From positions 1,068,396-1,132,395 of the forward strand of contig NZ_BMBA01000001.1 of the NCBI RefSeq assembly GCF_017312485.1: a DNA stretch of 64,000 nt, given 5' to 3'. Of the stretch, positions 1 through 9,102 are shown piece after piece (the first letter of the stretch is position 1; every line of letters begins with the position of its first letter). Source of the stretch: Clostridium zeae (GTDB lineage: Bacteria; Bacillota; Clostridia; Clostridiales; Clostridiaceae). A program made the position numbers and the translations under genes. Below the pieces are notes generated by a model. That model made no database searches. It was not told the origin of the DNA and worked only from the letters and a program-made list of their open reading frames with translations.

Positions 1-144
1 TTCACTACTTTCAATAGAATCAGTTACACATAGCGCATATACCGACTCTTTATCTTCTTTATAAGGTAGTACCTTCATAGCCACTGCAGCATTCTTAGGT
101 ACTTTCTTAAGAGTATCTATATCAATTTCCTTTATATCAACCAT
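1..144 (-). CDS. N-terminal fragment of a probable GspE/PilB-type secretion ATPase (cut by window edge)
   Basis: Only the first 48 codons are inside the window; the gene runs off the left edge. The ATG at 144 is preceded by a strong AGGGAGGGG-type ribosome site. The visible residues (VDIKEIDIDTLKKVPKNAA, then a MKVLPYKEDKESVYALCV stretch) resemble the MshEN/GspE N-terminal domain, in which a helix with a 'LxxvP' motif is followed by 'a..y.vlP' and a beta strand. That would make it a type II secretion or type IV pilus assembly ATPase. The Walker motifs lie outside the window, so the call rests on the N-terminal fold pattern only. Confidence 0.4.
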   Translation of the reverse strand, partial: MVDIKEIDIDTLKKVPKNAAVAMKVLPYKEDKESVYALCVTDSIESSE

Positions 145-360
145 ATAACCCCTCCCTAATAGTATTATGTCCACATTTTTGTAACTTTAAACGCTATATT
201 GGTTACACCGTATTAAAATAGCACACCTTAAATACATTTATTTAAAAGCTTTCTCTCCATTTATAGACATTGTCTCGTAGAAAAGCTATTTTTCCATTAA
301 AAAATAAGTAATCTTTAAGCACTTAATTTCAACACGATGTTTTAAAAACCCTAAAATAAA

Positions 361-396
361 AAACATGTACTTAAATTTAACTTTAAATACATGTTT
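361..396 (-). terminator. Rho-independent terminator of the lipoprotein gene
   Basis: AAACATGTA and TACATGTTT flank a short AT loop. On the minus strand the stem is followed by a T-rich run. It overlaps the stop codon of the lipoprotein gene. Confidence 0.65.
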
Positions 397-1393
397 AAAA
401 TAAAATATCATATTGCCCTTGATTATCAACTAATATTTCAATAGCCTTTTCTTTTATATTGTATCGCGCTATTAATTCATTTTTATCTTCATCATGTCCT
501 ACTAGAATTATTGTATTTCCTAAGCCCAGTATCTTCTTATCTTCAACAACTCCATTTGGGAAATCATATATTAATCTTACGGGACTTCCTTGATTTAAAG
601 GTATTCTATATAAACTATATACATTATCCTTTACTAATCCTGTAAAATATAATTCTTTTCCATTATAATAAATATCACCAATTTTCTGTATTTTTTCAGA
701 CACCAATTTTTCTTTAAACTCATTTGGGTCCAGCATATAGGTTTTTCTTTTATCATCATTGTTTACAATATATACAAAAGCTCCATTGTCTTCAACGAAT
801 TTTTCAACTATACCTTTTATGATTAGACTCTTATTAATTTTTTTAGTATCTGAATTATACTCAAATATTCCTCCTTTGTTTTCTCCATCAATTCCATAAA
901 ATATTACACTGTCTTTATCCTTCCAAAAATACATATCACCAGAAATTATTAAATCTCCTAGTTCTGAAGAAATGTTTTTTTGTACTGAATAAAGGTAGTA
1001 ACTTATTGAGCCATCCTCTTTTTCTACACTATAAAGTATTTTTTCACCATCTGGACTAACTTGGCATTTTTTTATCTGCTCTTTTATATTTAATTTTAGT
1101 TTATTTCCGTTCTTACTTAAATAGTATACTTTACTATCTATATCTTGATATAGCACTATTTGTTTATCAGAATTAATATATAGTAAGTTTCCTGATACTA
1201 AAGGTTCTGCTTTCCTTATACTTTCATCATTTATGCTATAATAAGTATAGTTATCTCCATTGGAGTACATTATCAAATGCTGCGACCACTGAACATTGCT
1301 TTTTTCATCATTAACTTGTTCTGTTTTTTCATCATTGCAGCCAAATAAAATTACACACATAATTACCATTAAGGCAACTATAATTTTTTTCAT
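395..1393 (-). CDS. Lipoprotein with a TolB/DUF5050-like repeat fold
   Basis: A 332-residue secreted lipoprotein of unknown function. The signal peptide is short and hydrophobic and ends in an ILFGC lipobox, so Cys19 is the likely lipidated residue. The mature protein is built of recurring short beta-strand units with YSxxx, YYI and LYxI-type segments, as in TolB-like or DUF5050 beta-propeller proteins; no catalytic motif is visible. The ATG at 1393 is chosen over a GTG three codons upstream (1402) because a GGTGA ribosome site sits five bases before it. It is divergent from rqcH and ends in its own terminator, so it is probably monocistronic. Confidence 0.75.
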   Translation of the reverse strand: MKKIIVALMVIMCVILFGCNDEKTEQVNDEKSNVQWSQHLIMYSNGDNYTYYSINDESIRKAEPLVSGNLLYINSDKQIVLYQDIDSKVYYLSKNGNKLKLNIKEQIKKCQVSPDGEKILYSVEKEDGSISYYLYSVQKNISSELGDLIISGDMYFWKDKDSVIFYGIDGENKGGIFEYNSDTKKINKSLIIKGIVEKFVEDNGAFVYIVNNDDKRKTYMLDPNEFKEKLVSEKIQKIGDIYYNGKELYFTGLVKDNVYSLYRIPLNQGSPVRLIYDFPNGVVEDKKILGLGNTIILVGHDEDKNELIARYNIKEKAIEILVDNQGQYDILF

Positions 1394-1414
1394 TTTTATC
1401 ACCAGCTCATTTTA

Positions 1415-1444
1415 TTGATATAAAATGGTGAAAAATGTTATACT
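1415..1444 (+). promoter_or_regulatory. Sigma-A-type promoter of rqcH
   Basis: TTGATA (1415-1420) and TATACT (1439-1444) are separated by 18 bases, about 30 bases before the rqcH ATG, which has a GAAAGGAAG ribosome site. Confidence 0.6.
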
Positions 1445-1474
1445 ATTTTTAGTTAAGTATGAAAGGAAGATATT

Positions 1475-3190
1475 ATGGCTTTAGACGGAGTATTTTTATC
1501 AACCCTAATAAAGAGTTTAAAAGAAAACTTATTAAATTGCAAAATAGATAAAGTCAATCAACCTGAAAAGGATGAGGTTATTCTAACAATTAGAGGCTCA
1601 AATCGCTTAAAACTACTTATTTCAGCAAGTGCCAATAATCCAAGAATACAATTCACAAAAATCTCAAAGGAGAATCCAAATCAACCTCCTATGTTTTGTA
1701 TGGTTCTAAGAAAATACCTACTAGGAAGCAAAATCTTAGATATATATCAATACAAAGGTGATAGAATCGTTGTAATTGATTTCGAATCCACTGACGAATT
1801 GGGTTTTGACAGCGTCTATACATTGATGATTGAAATAATGGGAAGACACAGTAATATAACCCTCATTAGAAAAAGAGACAATAAAGTCATGGAATCAATT
1901 AAACATATAACTCCTGATATAAATAGTTACAGAGTACTTTATCCTGGAGTTCAATATGTACTTCCCCCAGACAGTAATAAAATAAATCCTTTTTCCTTTG
2001 AAAAAATTGATTTAGAAAATTATCTATCAGAAAACAAAATTGAATTTAATGAAAATTTCTTTTCTAAGCTCTTAACTGGTGTTAGTAAAATTTTATCAAA
2101 AGAATTATATAATATGTTTACAAAAAAGTATATATTTGATATTAATAATTTATACCAATTTGTAAAAGAATTTTTCGAATCACTTGATGAGCGCAAAAAT
2201 TTTATCTCTTATATTGATAAGGAAAGTAAGACATTAAAAGATTTCTATTGTTTGAAGTTGGATTTATATGATAATTATGAAATGATTTCTTATGATGATC
2301 CTTCAACTCTTTTAGAGAGCTTTTACCACGCTAAAGATAAACAAGATAGACTTCATTCAAAATCTCAGGATCTTCAAAAGCTTATCACTACCAATATAGA
2401 TAGATGTGAAAAGAAGAAGAGAATCCTTGAGAAAAACTTAGAAGAATGTTCCGAAAAAAATGACTATAAAATTAAGGGTGATATATTATCAGCATATATT
2501 TATAGTATTTCTAAAGGACTTGATAAAGTTACACTATCCAATTTCTATAGCGAAGACGGCGAAGATATCACAATTACTTTAGATACAAATAAGACACCTT
2601 CAGAAAATATTCAATATTATTATAAGAAGTACAATAAAATGAAAAAATCTGAAGAATCTGCCATACTCCAATTAGAAAAGAATGAAGATGAGTTAAAATA
2701 CTTAAGTTCTGTGCTCACAAATCTTCTAAATGCTGAGAACTACACTGAAATTGAAGATATAAAATCAGAACTTATAACTGAAGGATATATAAAATTCAAG
2801 AAATCTAGCGGCAAGGCACCAAAACCTTCTAAACCTATACACTTTGTTTCTTCAGAAGGTATTGACATCTATGTTGGCAAAAATAATATACAAAACGACT
2901 ACTTAACTTTAAAATTTGCCGACAAAAATGACACTTGGCTCCATACAAAGATTATTCCTGGATCTCACGTAATTATAAAGGGAAGAGATTTTACTGATAC
3001 AACTCTTCTTGAAGCTGCTAACCTAGCTGCATATTATAGTAAAGGAAAAGATTCAACAAAAATTCCTATTGACTATACTATCGTAAAAAATGTTAAGAAA
3101 CCTTCTGGAGCAAAACCTGGAATGGTAATATATTATACAAATAAAACATTATATATAACCCCAGAAGAACCAAAAATAAAAAGAGTGTAA
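1475..3190 (+). CDS. rqcH: RqcH, Rqc2-family ribosome quality control protein (NFACT)
   Basis: A 571-residue NFACT protein, the usual length for RqcH/FbpA. In bacterial ribosome quality control RqcH binds obstructed 50S subunits and directs alanine tailing of the stalled peptide. Visible parts are the NFACT-N domain from the first residue (MALDGVFLSTLIKSL) to about 250, with the key Asp-Arg pair at D96-R97; a long charged coiled coil at about 290-430; and a C-terminal NFACT-R domain from about 455 (DIYVGKNNIQND, then DTWLHTK...GSHVII). Older annotation calls the family fibronectin-binding protein. It has its own promoter and ends in a terminator shared with the convergent methyltransferase gene. 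Confidence 0.93.
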   Translation: MALDGVFLSTLIKSLKENLLNCKIDKVNQPEKDEVILTIRGSNRLKLLISASANNPRIQFTKISKENPNQPPMFCMVLRKYLLGSKILDIYQYKGDRIVVIDFESTDELGFDSVYTLMIEIMGRHSNITLIRKRDNKVMESIKHITPDINSYRVLYPGVQYVLPPDSNKINPFSFEKIDLENYLSENKIEFNENFFSKLLTGVSKILSKELYNMFTKKYIFDINNLYQFVKEFFESLDERKNFISYIDKESKTLKDFYCLKLDLYDNYEMISYDDPSTLLESFYHAKDKQDRLHSKSQDLQKLITTNIDRCEKKKRILEKNLEECSEKNDYKIKGDILSAYIYSISKGLDKVTLSNFYSEDGEDITITLDTNKTPSENIQYYYKKYNKMKKSEESAILQLEKNEDELKYLSSVLTNLLNAENYTEIEDIKSELITEGYIKFKKSSGKAPKPSKPIHFVSSEGIDIYVGKNNIQNDYLTLKFADKNDTWLHTKIIPGSHVIIKGRDFTDTTLLEAANLAAYYSKGKDSTKIPIDYTIVKNVKKPSGAKPGMVIYYTNKTLYITPEEPKIKRV

Positions 3191-3208
3191 TCACACTCTT
3201 TTTATTTT
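3177..3208. terminator. Bidirectional terminator between rqcH and the THUMP methyltransferase
   Basis: AAAAAGAGTGT and ACACTCTTTTT form a perfect stem with A and T tracts on both sides, placed between convergent genes. It overlaps the rqcH stop codon. Confidence 0.85.
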
Positions 3209-3227
3209 TAATTATCTACAAAAACTA

Positions 3228-4343
3228 TTACTTAGCCAAGTATTGATAGTAATAACACTTTATCTTACCATTATAAAGCTTTCTGTTCTTTGAAGACTTT
3301 TCACCAAAGATGTCCTCAAAGCCTTCGAAGGATGTAAGCACGTTCATATCCCAAGTTGGAAGGTTATCATGCTGCTCTCCTAATTTCTTATAAAGATTCT
3401 TAACTTCATTTATTTCACCAATTCTTTGTCCATATGGTGGATTAGTTATAATGAAGCCATATTTCTTTTTTGAAGAAAATTCATAGAAATCTAACTTTTG
3501 AAAATCTATGTATTTATCAACCTTTGCCTTCTGAGCATTTTCTCTTGCTTTTCTAAGAACTGGACCATTTATATCGTAACCGATAAGCTTCATATCAAAA
3601 TTCTTAATTGAGCTTAAAGCCCCTTCTCTAACTTGATCGAAGATTTCTTTATCCATTGTAGGCCAATTTTCACATTCAAATTTTCTATACAACCCTGGTG
3701 CTTGATTTGCACCTATCATTGCAGCCTCAATCAATATAGTCCCTGAACCGCAGAATGGGTCTATTAACAAATTTTCATTTGTCCATCTTGAGATAAGCAC
3801 TAAGCTTGCTGCTAAAGTTTCTTTAAGAGGTGCTTCACCTGCATTTTCTCTATACCCTCTTTTATGTAAACCAGGTCCTGTTGTATCGATAGTTAAAGTA
3901 ACAATGTCTTTTAAAAGAGCAACCTCTATTTTATACACTGGTCCATCTTCTGGGAACCATTCAGTATTATACTTACTTTGCATACTTTTAACTACTGCTT
4001 TCTTAACAATAGACTGGCAATCAGGTACACTAAATAAAGTAGATTTTATTGATTTTCCTACAACATGCATTTTACCATCTGCAGGAATTATACTTCCCCA
4101 ATCAACTGAAAGCGTTCCTTGAAAAAGTTCTTCAAAGGTTGTAGCTTTAAATTCAGCCATTTTTATTAATATTCTGTCTGCTGTTCTAAGCCAAGTATTT
4201 GTTATCGCAATATCCATTTCGTCGCCTGAAAAAGTAACTTTACCATTCTCAATAGTCAAATCTTCATATCCAAGCTTTTTTAGTTCCTTTGCCGTAATAG
4301 ATTCTATCCCAAAAGTACTGGTGGCTATTAAATCATAATCCAT
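3228..4343 (-). CDS. THUMP-domain class I SAM-dependent RNA methyltransferase (RlmL/YpsC type)
   Basis: A 371-residue predicted rRNA N2-guanine methyltransferase. An N-terminal ferredoxin-like plus THUMP domain (about 1-160) precedes a Rossmann methyltransferase. The SAM-binding loop is DPFCGSGT at 195-202 and the catalytic motif is NPPYG at 301-305. The length fits the N-terminal methyltransferase half of E. coli RlmL, i.e. the stand-alone Gram-positive YpsC form. The start has an AATAGGAG ribosome site. It lies directly downstream of pyrR in the same direction with a 28-base gap and is probably cotranscribed. The exact target base is not deducible from the sequence. Confidence 0.88.
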   Translation of the reverse strand: MDYDLIATSTFGIESITAKELKKLGYEDLTIENGKVTFSGDEMDIAITNTWLRTADRILIKMAEFKATTFEELFQGTLSVDWGSIIPADGKMHVVGKSIKSTLFSVPDCQSIVKKAVVKSMQSKYNTEWFPEDGPVYKIEVALLKDIVTLTIDTTGPGLHKRGYRENAGEAPLKETLAASLVLISRWTNENLLIDPFCGSGTILIEAAMIGANQAPGLYRKFECENWPTMDKEIFDQVREGALSSIKNFDMKLIGYDINGPVLRKARENAQKAKVDKYIDFQKLDFYEFSSKKKYGFIITNPPYGQRIGEINEVKNLYKKLGEQHDNLPTWDMNVLTSFEGFEDIFGEKSSKNRKLYNGKIKCYYYQYLAK

Positions 4344-4371
4344 TTACAAACTCCTATTCTTATCTCTAAGT

Positions 4372-4926
<555 letters not shown>

Positions 4927-4961
4927 TTAATTACTTCTTCATTATTAACTTTAAACATATA

Positions 4962-5897
4962 CTAAAGTTTATTTAAAATATCTAAAAAATATGGCGGTAG
5001 CTCAGACGTAAACTCCATATAGGTATTTTTAGTTGGATGTATAAAACCAAGTTTTTTTGCATGGAGCATTTGTCCTTCTAACTTAAATTTTTGTTTTTTA
5101 AAGCCGTATACTGGATCTCCCACTAAAGGATGTCCTAAGTAAGCCATATGCACTCTTATTTGATGTGTTCTACCTGTTTCCAAACTACATTTAACCAATG
5201 TGTTACTCTTAAATCTCTCTATGACTTCATAATGTGTAACTGCTCTTCTTCCACCTTCAACTATAGCCATTTTTATTCTGTCCTGTGGATGCCTAGCTAT
5301 AGGCTTATCAACAACACCATTTTCATTCTTAAATAAACCTTCTGTAAGTGCATAATACTCTCTTTTTATAGAGTGAACTTTAAACTGTTCTGTTAATTTA
5401 CTATGAGCAAAATCGTTTTTTGCTACTACCAAAATCCCCGATGTATCTTTATCGATTCTATGAACTATTCCAGGTCTTATCACTCCATTTATGCCGGATA
5501 AATCTTTACAGTGATATAACAGAGCATTTACTAATGTTCCATTATAATTACCTGGTGCAGGATGAACAACCATCCCTTGCTTTTTATTGACAACAACAAC
5601 ATCATCATCTTCGTATATAATATCTATGTCCAAATTTTCTGGTTCCACACTTAATATTTCTGGCTCAGGTATATTTAAAATGATAACATCATTTTCTTTT
5701 AATTTGTAGTTACTTTTTATTATTTTATTATTAACAAGTACTGCCTCATTATCAATTAAGTTCTGAATATGAGACCTAGATCTATCTGTTATCTTTTCTG
5801 ATAAAAATTTATCTATCCTTATATCTTTTTCTTCTGAACTTATTTCAAAAATTAACTCATCCATAGTATATAAAAAATTTCCCCCATCCCTTATCAT
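4962..5897 (-). CDS. RluA/RluD-family 23S rRNA pseudouridine synthase (YlyB-like)
   Basis: A pseudouridine synthase of about 300 residues with an N-terminal S4 RNA-binding domain (from IRIDKFLSEKI) and the catalytic motif HRIDKDTSG at 146-154, where D149 is the nucleophile (numbered from 5897). The start is uncertain. An ATG at 5897 overlaps the stop of the upstream gene (TAATG) and would be translationally coupled. An internal ATG at 5864 gives the more typical N terminus MDELIFEIS, but its nearest G-rich ribosome site is about 16 bases away. Unlike in Bacillus and many clostridia, no lspA separates it from the upstream gene. Confidence 0.9.
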   Translation of the reverse strand: MIRDGGNFLYTMDELIFEISSEEKDIRIDKFLSEKITDRSRSHIQNLIDNEAVLVNNKIIKSNYKLKENDVIILNIPEPEILSVEPENLDIDIIYEDDDVVVVNKKQGMVVHPAPGNYNGTLVNALLYHCKDLSGINGVIRPGIVHRIDKDTSGILVVAKNDFAHSKLTEQFKVHSIKREYYALTEGLFKNENGVVDKPIARHPQDRIKMAIVEGGRRAVTHYEVIERFKSNTLVKCSLETGRTHQIRVHMAYLGHPLVGDPVYGFKKQKFKLEGQMLHAKKLGFIHPTKNTYMEFTSELPPYFLDILNKL

Positions 5898-6508
5898 TAA
5901 TCCGGTAATTGGTTCTTATACTGCTCGTTACTTACCTTCTCTACTGGCTCCACATACATGTCATCATCATCATATACATCAAACCTATTTTGTAATCTAT
6001 TATAGGAATCAACCGCCTGAAAAGAATCTTCAGCATCAAAGCCAACCTTTTCATATTCGTTATAATCATTATAACCATTACCAAAAGGATTTCCTATAAC
6101 ATCTTCTTCTATTGGTCTTTTGTTACTCCTATATTCTTTTATTGAACCTATAACATTTTGACACTTAATACAATATTGCGCGTATGGAAGAAAGTCAAGT
6201 CTTTCCTTACTTATTTCTACACCACATTTTTTACATACACCATATTTCCCCTGATCCAATGATTGTAAACTTTCCTCAATCTTACTAAGTATCTCACGTT
6301 CATTACCTTTTAGTGCCTTACCTCTTTCAAAATCGAAAGTTTCAGAAGCCAAATCTGCTGGGTGGTTATCATAAAAAGAAAGTTCCGAAGCCATTTCTGC
6401 ATAAGAATCTACGGCTTCATTTTCTTTTAGTTGTTCTATTATTCCTAGAACTCTCTCTTTTTCATTATTTAATTTAATACGATATCTATCATAATCCTTT
6501 CTGTCCAT
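5897..6508 (-). CDS. TraR/DksA-family zinc-finger protein (YteA type)
   Basis: A 203-residue protein of the YteA branch of the DksA/TraR family. A C4 zinc finger is formed by Cys92, Cys95, Cys113 and Cys116 (VCKKCG and YCIKC). The N-terminal ~80 residues are helical and charged, as in the DksA coiled coil that enters the RNA polymerase secondary channel. Acidic, Asp/Tyr-rich residues follow the finger. In Bacillus YteA is sporulation-associated, with no firmly defined role. The start is the ATG at 6508, preceded by GAAAGGAAG seven bases upstream; a TTG at 6526 lies within that site. It overlaps the pseudouridine synthase gene by one base. Confidence 0.85.
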   Translation of the reverse strand: MDRKDYDRYRIKLNNEKERVLGIIEQLKENEAVDSYAEMASELSFYDNHPADLASETFDFERGKALKGNEREILSKIEESLQSLDQGKYGVCKKCGVEISKERLDFLPYAQYCIKCQNVIGSIKEYRSNKRPIEEDVIGNPFGNGYNDYNEYEKVGFDAEDSFQAVDSYNRLQNRFDVYDDDDMYVEPVEKVSNEQYKNQLPD

Positions 6509-6659
6509 ATTATCGCTTCCTTTCAAAAGAATTGGTTTTCAAAAGTGATTTATCTATTATTATTCTTTCAAAAGATAGACTTTTTATAACAAAGTTATAA
6601 ATATAATATGATTAACAAAAGATGATATAAGTTTTATTTATAATCTAATAGCGACTGTG

Positions 6660-6719
6660 TTGAAATTAAGTGGTTATTCATCCGATGCTTTAATGAGCTT
6701 TCATAACCACTCAATTTCA
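6660..6719. repeat. Long hairpin related to the 97-bp repeat family
   Basis: TTGAAATTAAGTGGTTAT and ATAACCACTCAATTTCAA are inverted copies of 18 bases with one mismatch around a ~24-base loop. The GTGGTTAT core matches the end of the neighbouring repeat at 6749-6841. Confidence 0.6.
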
Positions 6720-6748
6720 ATAATATTCTTCAACATAGACTAAAATAA

Positions 6749-6841
6749 AATAAACCACCTCACTCATTTAATATAACAAAACTCTGAGTTACTTTCGCAA
6801 TACAAGTTTGAAATATTAATTAATGAAGTGGTTATTCATAG
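6749..6841 (-). repeat. Degenerate copy of the 97-bp palindromic repeat family
   Basis: Read on the minus strand it starts CTATGAATAACCACTTCA and contains the AAT..TATTTCAAA, CAGAGTTTTG and GTGGTTTAT landmarks of the family in order. The inner hairpin is partly lost. Confidence 0.5.
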
Positions 6842-6877
6842 AAAATAATCAATGGATTCTTAAAATCAGAAGTAAAA

Positions 6878-7480
6878 CTATCTGTTAGCGAAAAAACTCT
6901 TTATTTCTTCCATATCATCTTTTTCTACTTGTTCGTTTTTATAATTATTTACAGCATTTTCCTCTATGCCATTATGTATATCTTTTTCACTTATTTCTTC
7001 AATTGGATGAGATATGTTAAAATTTTTAATAAAGCTCTTTTCAAGATCATCAAAAGTTTCTAGCTGAGTCTTCATGAAATTTCTAAACTGAGCACGGAAC
7101 TTTACAAATTCTTGCTTTACTCTATCGTATTCATCATTAATCTGAATAACATCATTATGAGCCTTATCAAGTATTTTTTGAGCAGTTTCATTAGCACTAT
7201 TTACAACCAATTCAGCTTCTTTTTGAGCGTTTAATTTTGCTTGTTCTGCTGTATTTTGAGCTAATAATAAAGTATTTTGTATAGTATTTTCTATCTTTGC
7301 ATAATGCTCAACTTTTTCCCCTACTGATGCTAGCTTTTCTTTTAATAATGAATTTTCTTTGTATAAATCTTCGTAATCTTCAACTACTTTTTCTAAAAAT
7401 TCATCTACTTCATCAGAACTATATCCTCTTAAACCTCTTTTAAATTCTTTGTTGTTTATTTCCATGGGAGTCAGTTTCAT
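6878..7480 (-). CDS. divIVA: DivIVA, polar/septal cell division scaffold
   Basis: A 200-residue DivIVA/GpsB-type protein. The conserved membrane-binding N terminus (MKLTPMEINNKEFKRGLRGY) and the YSSDEVDEFLE signature are followed by heptad-rich coiled coil to about 150 and an acidic tail. It binds negatively curved membrane at poles and septa and recruits division, wall or sporulation partners. The start is the ATG at 7480, preceded by AGAGGTGA at five bases; a GTG at 7489 lies inside that site. It is the last gene of the sepF-yggT-ylmH-divIVA group and follows ylmH with a 14-base gap. Confidence 0.93.
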   Translation of the reverse strand: MKLTPMEINNKEFKRGLRGYSSDEVDEFLEKVVEDYEDLYKENSLLKEKLASVGEKVEHYAKIENTIQNTLLLAQNTAEQAKLNAQKEAELVVNSANETAQKILDKAHNDVIQINDEYDRVKQEFVKFRAQFRNFMKTQLETFDDLEKSFIKNFNISHPIEEISEKDIHNGIEENAVNNYKNEQVEKDDMEEIKSFFANR

Positions 7481-7494
7481 GTGAATCACCTCTG

Positions 7495-8259
7495 CTATTT
7501 ATATTTTTTTACCATTAGTTTCAAATTATCACTTTTTGTTTTACCGACAATATCTTCAATTATAAATTTACCTATGCCTCTTATTGTTATTGTACTCTTT
7601 AACTTTATTTCGGTACTCTTATTCCTATTTTCCTTGTAGTTTAAAAGTACACTCCCATTAGAAATCAAATCCATAGCATCATTTCTTGATTTTCTGCTTA
7701 TTGACGCAACTATGGCATCTAATCTCATAGAAGCGACTTGTATATTTACTTCTTCGAAATCAACTTTAGGTACTATTTCTAAATCCTTAATAGTTTTTAT
7801 GTTTATGCTATGCCTTCCTATCTTTGTAAGATTAGAGGTAATATATTCATAAACATCCTTATGTACAGAAACAAAACAACTAAAATCTTTTACTCTTAAA
7901 TCGCCAATTTTTTCACGCTTTATTCCTAGAGATAGGATAGCTCCCAAAAAATCTCTATGTCCTAAAGTTCCAAACTTACCGTTATAGTCTATTTGAAGAA
8001 TTTCATACGGCCAATCAACATCAAAAAAATTAACTGCTATCATTCTGCGTTCACTATCTTCAAAGCCACCTTCAACAAGAATACTTACCCCTATTCCTTT
8101 AAAATATTCTTGTAGTCTATTCCATATAATAGGGGCATAAAACTCATTAGTTACAATAGGAATATCTCTCTCAATGGAAGTTGTTAGCTTATTATATAAG
8201 TTACTATACTCACCTATGTCGTCTAATTCAAGTATTGAAATGAATTCTTTTTTATTCAT
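7495..8259 (-). CDS. ylmH: YlmH, S4-domain RNA-binding protein
   Basis: A 254-residue YlmH homologue at the expected locus between yggT and divIVA. The S4 RNA-binding domain lies in the last third (from MRLDAIVASISRKSRN at about 178). The N-terminal part has the YlmH fold, with a DVDWPYEILQIDYN segment and GHRDFLGAILSLGIKREKIGD before the S4 domain. Family members bind 50S-peptidyl-tRNA complexes and act in ribosome quality control parallel to RqcH; both are present in this window. One base separates its start from the yggT stop, suggesting translational coupling. Confidence 0.88.
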   Translation of the reverse strand: MNKKEFISILELDDIGEYSNLYNKLTTSIERDIPIVTNEFYAPIIWNRLQEYFKGIGVSILVEGGFEDSERRMIAVNFFDVDWPYEILQIDYNGKFGTLGHRDFLGAILSLGIKREKIGDLRVKDFSCFVSVHKDVYEYITSNLTKIGRHSINIKTIKDLEIVPKVDFEEVNIQVASMRLDAIVASISRKSRNDAMDLISNGSVLLNYKENRNKSTEIKLKSTITIRGIGKFIIEDIVGKTKSDNLKLMVKKYK

Positions 8260-8260
8260 A

Positions 8261-8494
8261 CTATACTATTGCAAAAACTATAGTTTGGATAATAGATAGT
8301 GCAACTATAGCTAGTATTGGTGAAAAATCCAAAGGAGAGTTAGGTACGATTTTCCTTTGTAATTTTTGAAAAGGTGATAATATTGGGTCAGTAATTATTC
8401 TCACATAATAAGTTAATTTATTATCTTTCCCCATGAAAACAAGAGAAAGTATCACATCCACAAAGATCATAAACTGTATAAAGTCAAATAACAA
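8261..8494 (-). CDS. YggT-family small membrane protein
   Basis: A small YggT (DUF167-neighbour) membrane protein with two transmembrane segments (FIQFMIFVDVILSLVF and ILAIVALSIIQTIVFAIV) around the conserved DPILSPFQKLQRKIVP loop. Its place between sepF and ylmH is conserved in Firmicutes. The only standard in-frame start is the TTG at 8494, which lacks a good ribosome site. A GGAGGAG at 8528-8534 sits six bases before an in-frame ATA at 8521; starting there adds PLIEEILT, a typical YggT N terminus. The true start may therefore be ATA (8261-8521, 86 residues). A 97-bp repeat abuts this ribosome site on the upstream side. Confidence 0.85.
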   Translation of the reverse strand: MLFDFIQFMIFVDVILSLVFMGKDNKLTYYVRIITDPILSPFQKLQRKIVPNSPLDFSPILAIVALSIIQTIVFAIV

Positions 8495-8540
8495 TGTTAA
8501 AATTTCTTCTATTAAAGGTATATAAATCTCCTCCGATTCA

Positions 8541-8636
8541 TAGATGTACCACTTAATAATTGATTTTATATTTTCAAATTTTCTCTTAATGCATAAGATA
8601 GTTTTGAAATTTTTTTAAGATTTGAACAGGCACACC
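8541..8636 (+). repeat. Copy of the 97-bp palindromic repeat, inside the sepF operon
   Basis: Starts TAGATGTACCACTTAATAAT and keeps TATATTTTCAAATT, AGTTTTGAAAT and the terminal GCACACC of the copy at 12704-12800. It fills the gap between the sepF stop (8638) and the yggT ribosome site (8534), so it would be transcribed with the operon. Confidence 0.8.
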
Positions 8637-8637
8637 T

Positions 8638-9087
8638 TTACTTTGACCAATTAAATAGTCCCTTTGTTGAAAGTTCACTCTTAAGTTCACTAGTAACTTC
8701 TACATTAGATGGTGATAGTATATATACACCTCTCTCAACTTCTTGCAATTCACCAGCAAGTGCAAAGCAAGCACCGCTTATAAAATCTAAAAGTCGTTGA
8801 GCTATCTTATTTTCTAAGTTACTTGTATTTACAACTACAATCTTTCTACTCTTCAGTGCATCGCAAATTTCAGTTGCATCCTCATAAGCAGACGGTTTTG
8901 TTATCATAACTTTAGCTGATGCAGCAGAATGAATGTTTACAACCTTATTATTTTTCTTACCTGATAATACTGGTTCAAGGGTCTCATCTGCAGCTAATTC
9001 TTCTTCTTCATCAAATTCATCGTACTCTTCATCGTATTCCTCAAAGCCTAAAATCTCTTTCATCTTGTTAAACATTTTTGCAGCCAT
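8638..9087 (-). CDS. sepF: SepF, FtsZ-associated division protein
   Basis: A 149-residue SepF. An N-terminal amphipathic helix ([15 protein letters not shown]) precedes a very acidic linker (about 18-37) and the DUF552 core with [31 protein letters not shown] and [13 protein letters not shown]. SepF polymerises into rings that bundle FtsZ filaments and can replace FtsA as the membrane anchor. The start has an AGGAGG ribosome site. ftsA and ftsZ are not in this window. It follows ylmE with a 15-base gap. Confidence 0.93.
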   Translation of the reverse strand: MAAKMFNKMKEILGFEEYDEEYDEFDEEEELAADETLEPVLSGKKNNKVVNIHSAASAKVMITKPSAYEDATEICDALKSRKIVVVNTSNLENKIAQRLLDFISGACFALAGELQEVERGVYILSPSNVEVTSELKSELSTKGLFNWSK

Positions 9088-9102
9088 AGTTAATCCTCCT
9101 AT

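Larger units (their letters stand above)
6509..6877. other. Gene-free stretch with two palindromic repeats
   Basis: No coding signal is seen. It holds the 5' region of the zinc-finger gene and, between it and divIVA, a hairpin at 6660-6719 and a degenerate copy of the 97-bp repeat family at 6749-6841. Confidence 0.6.
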
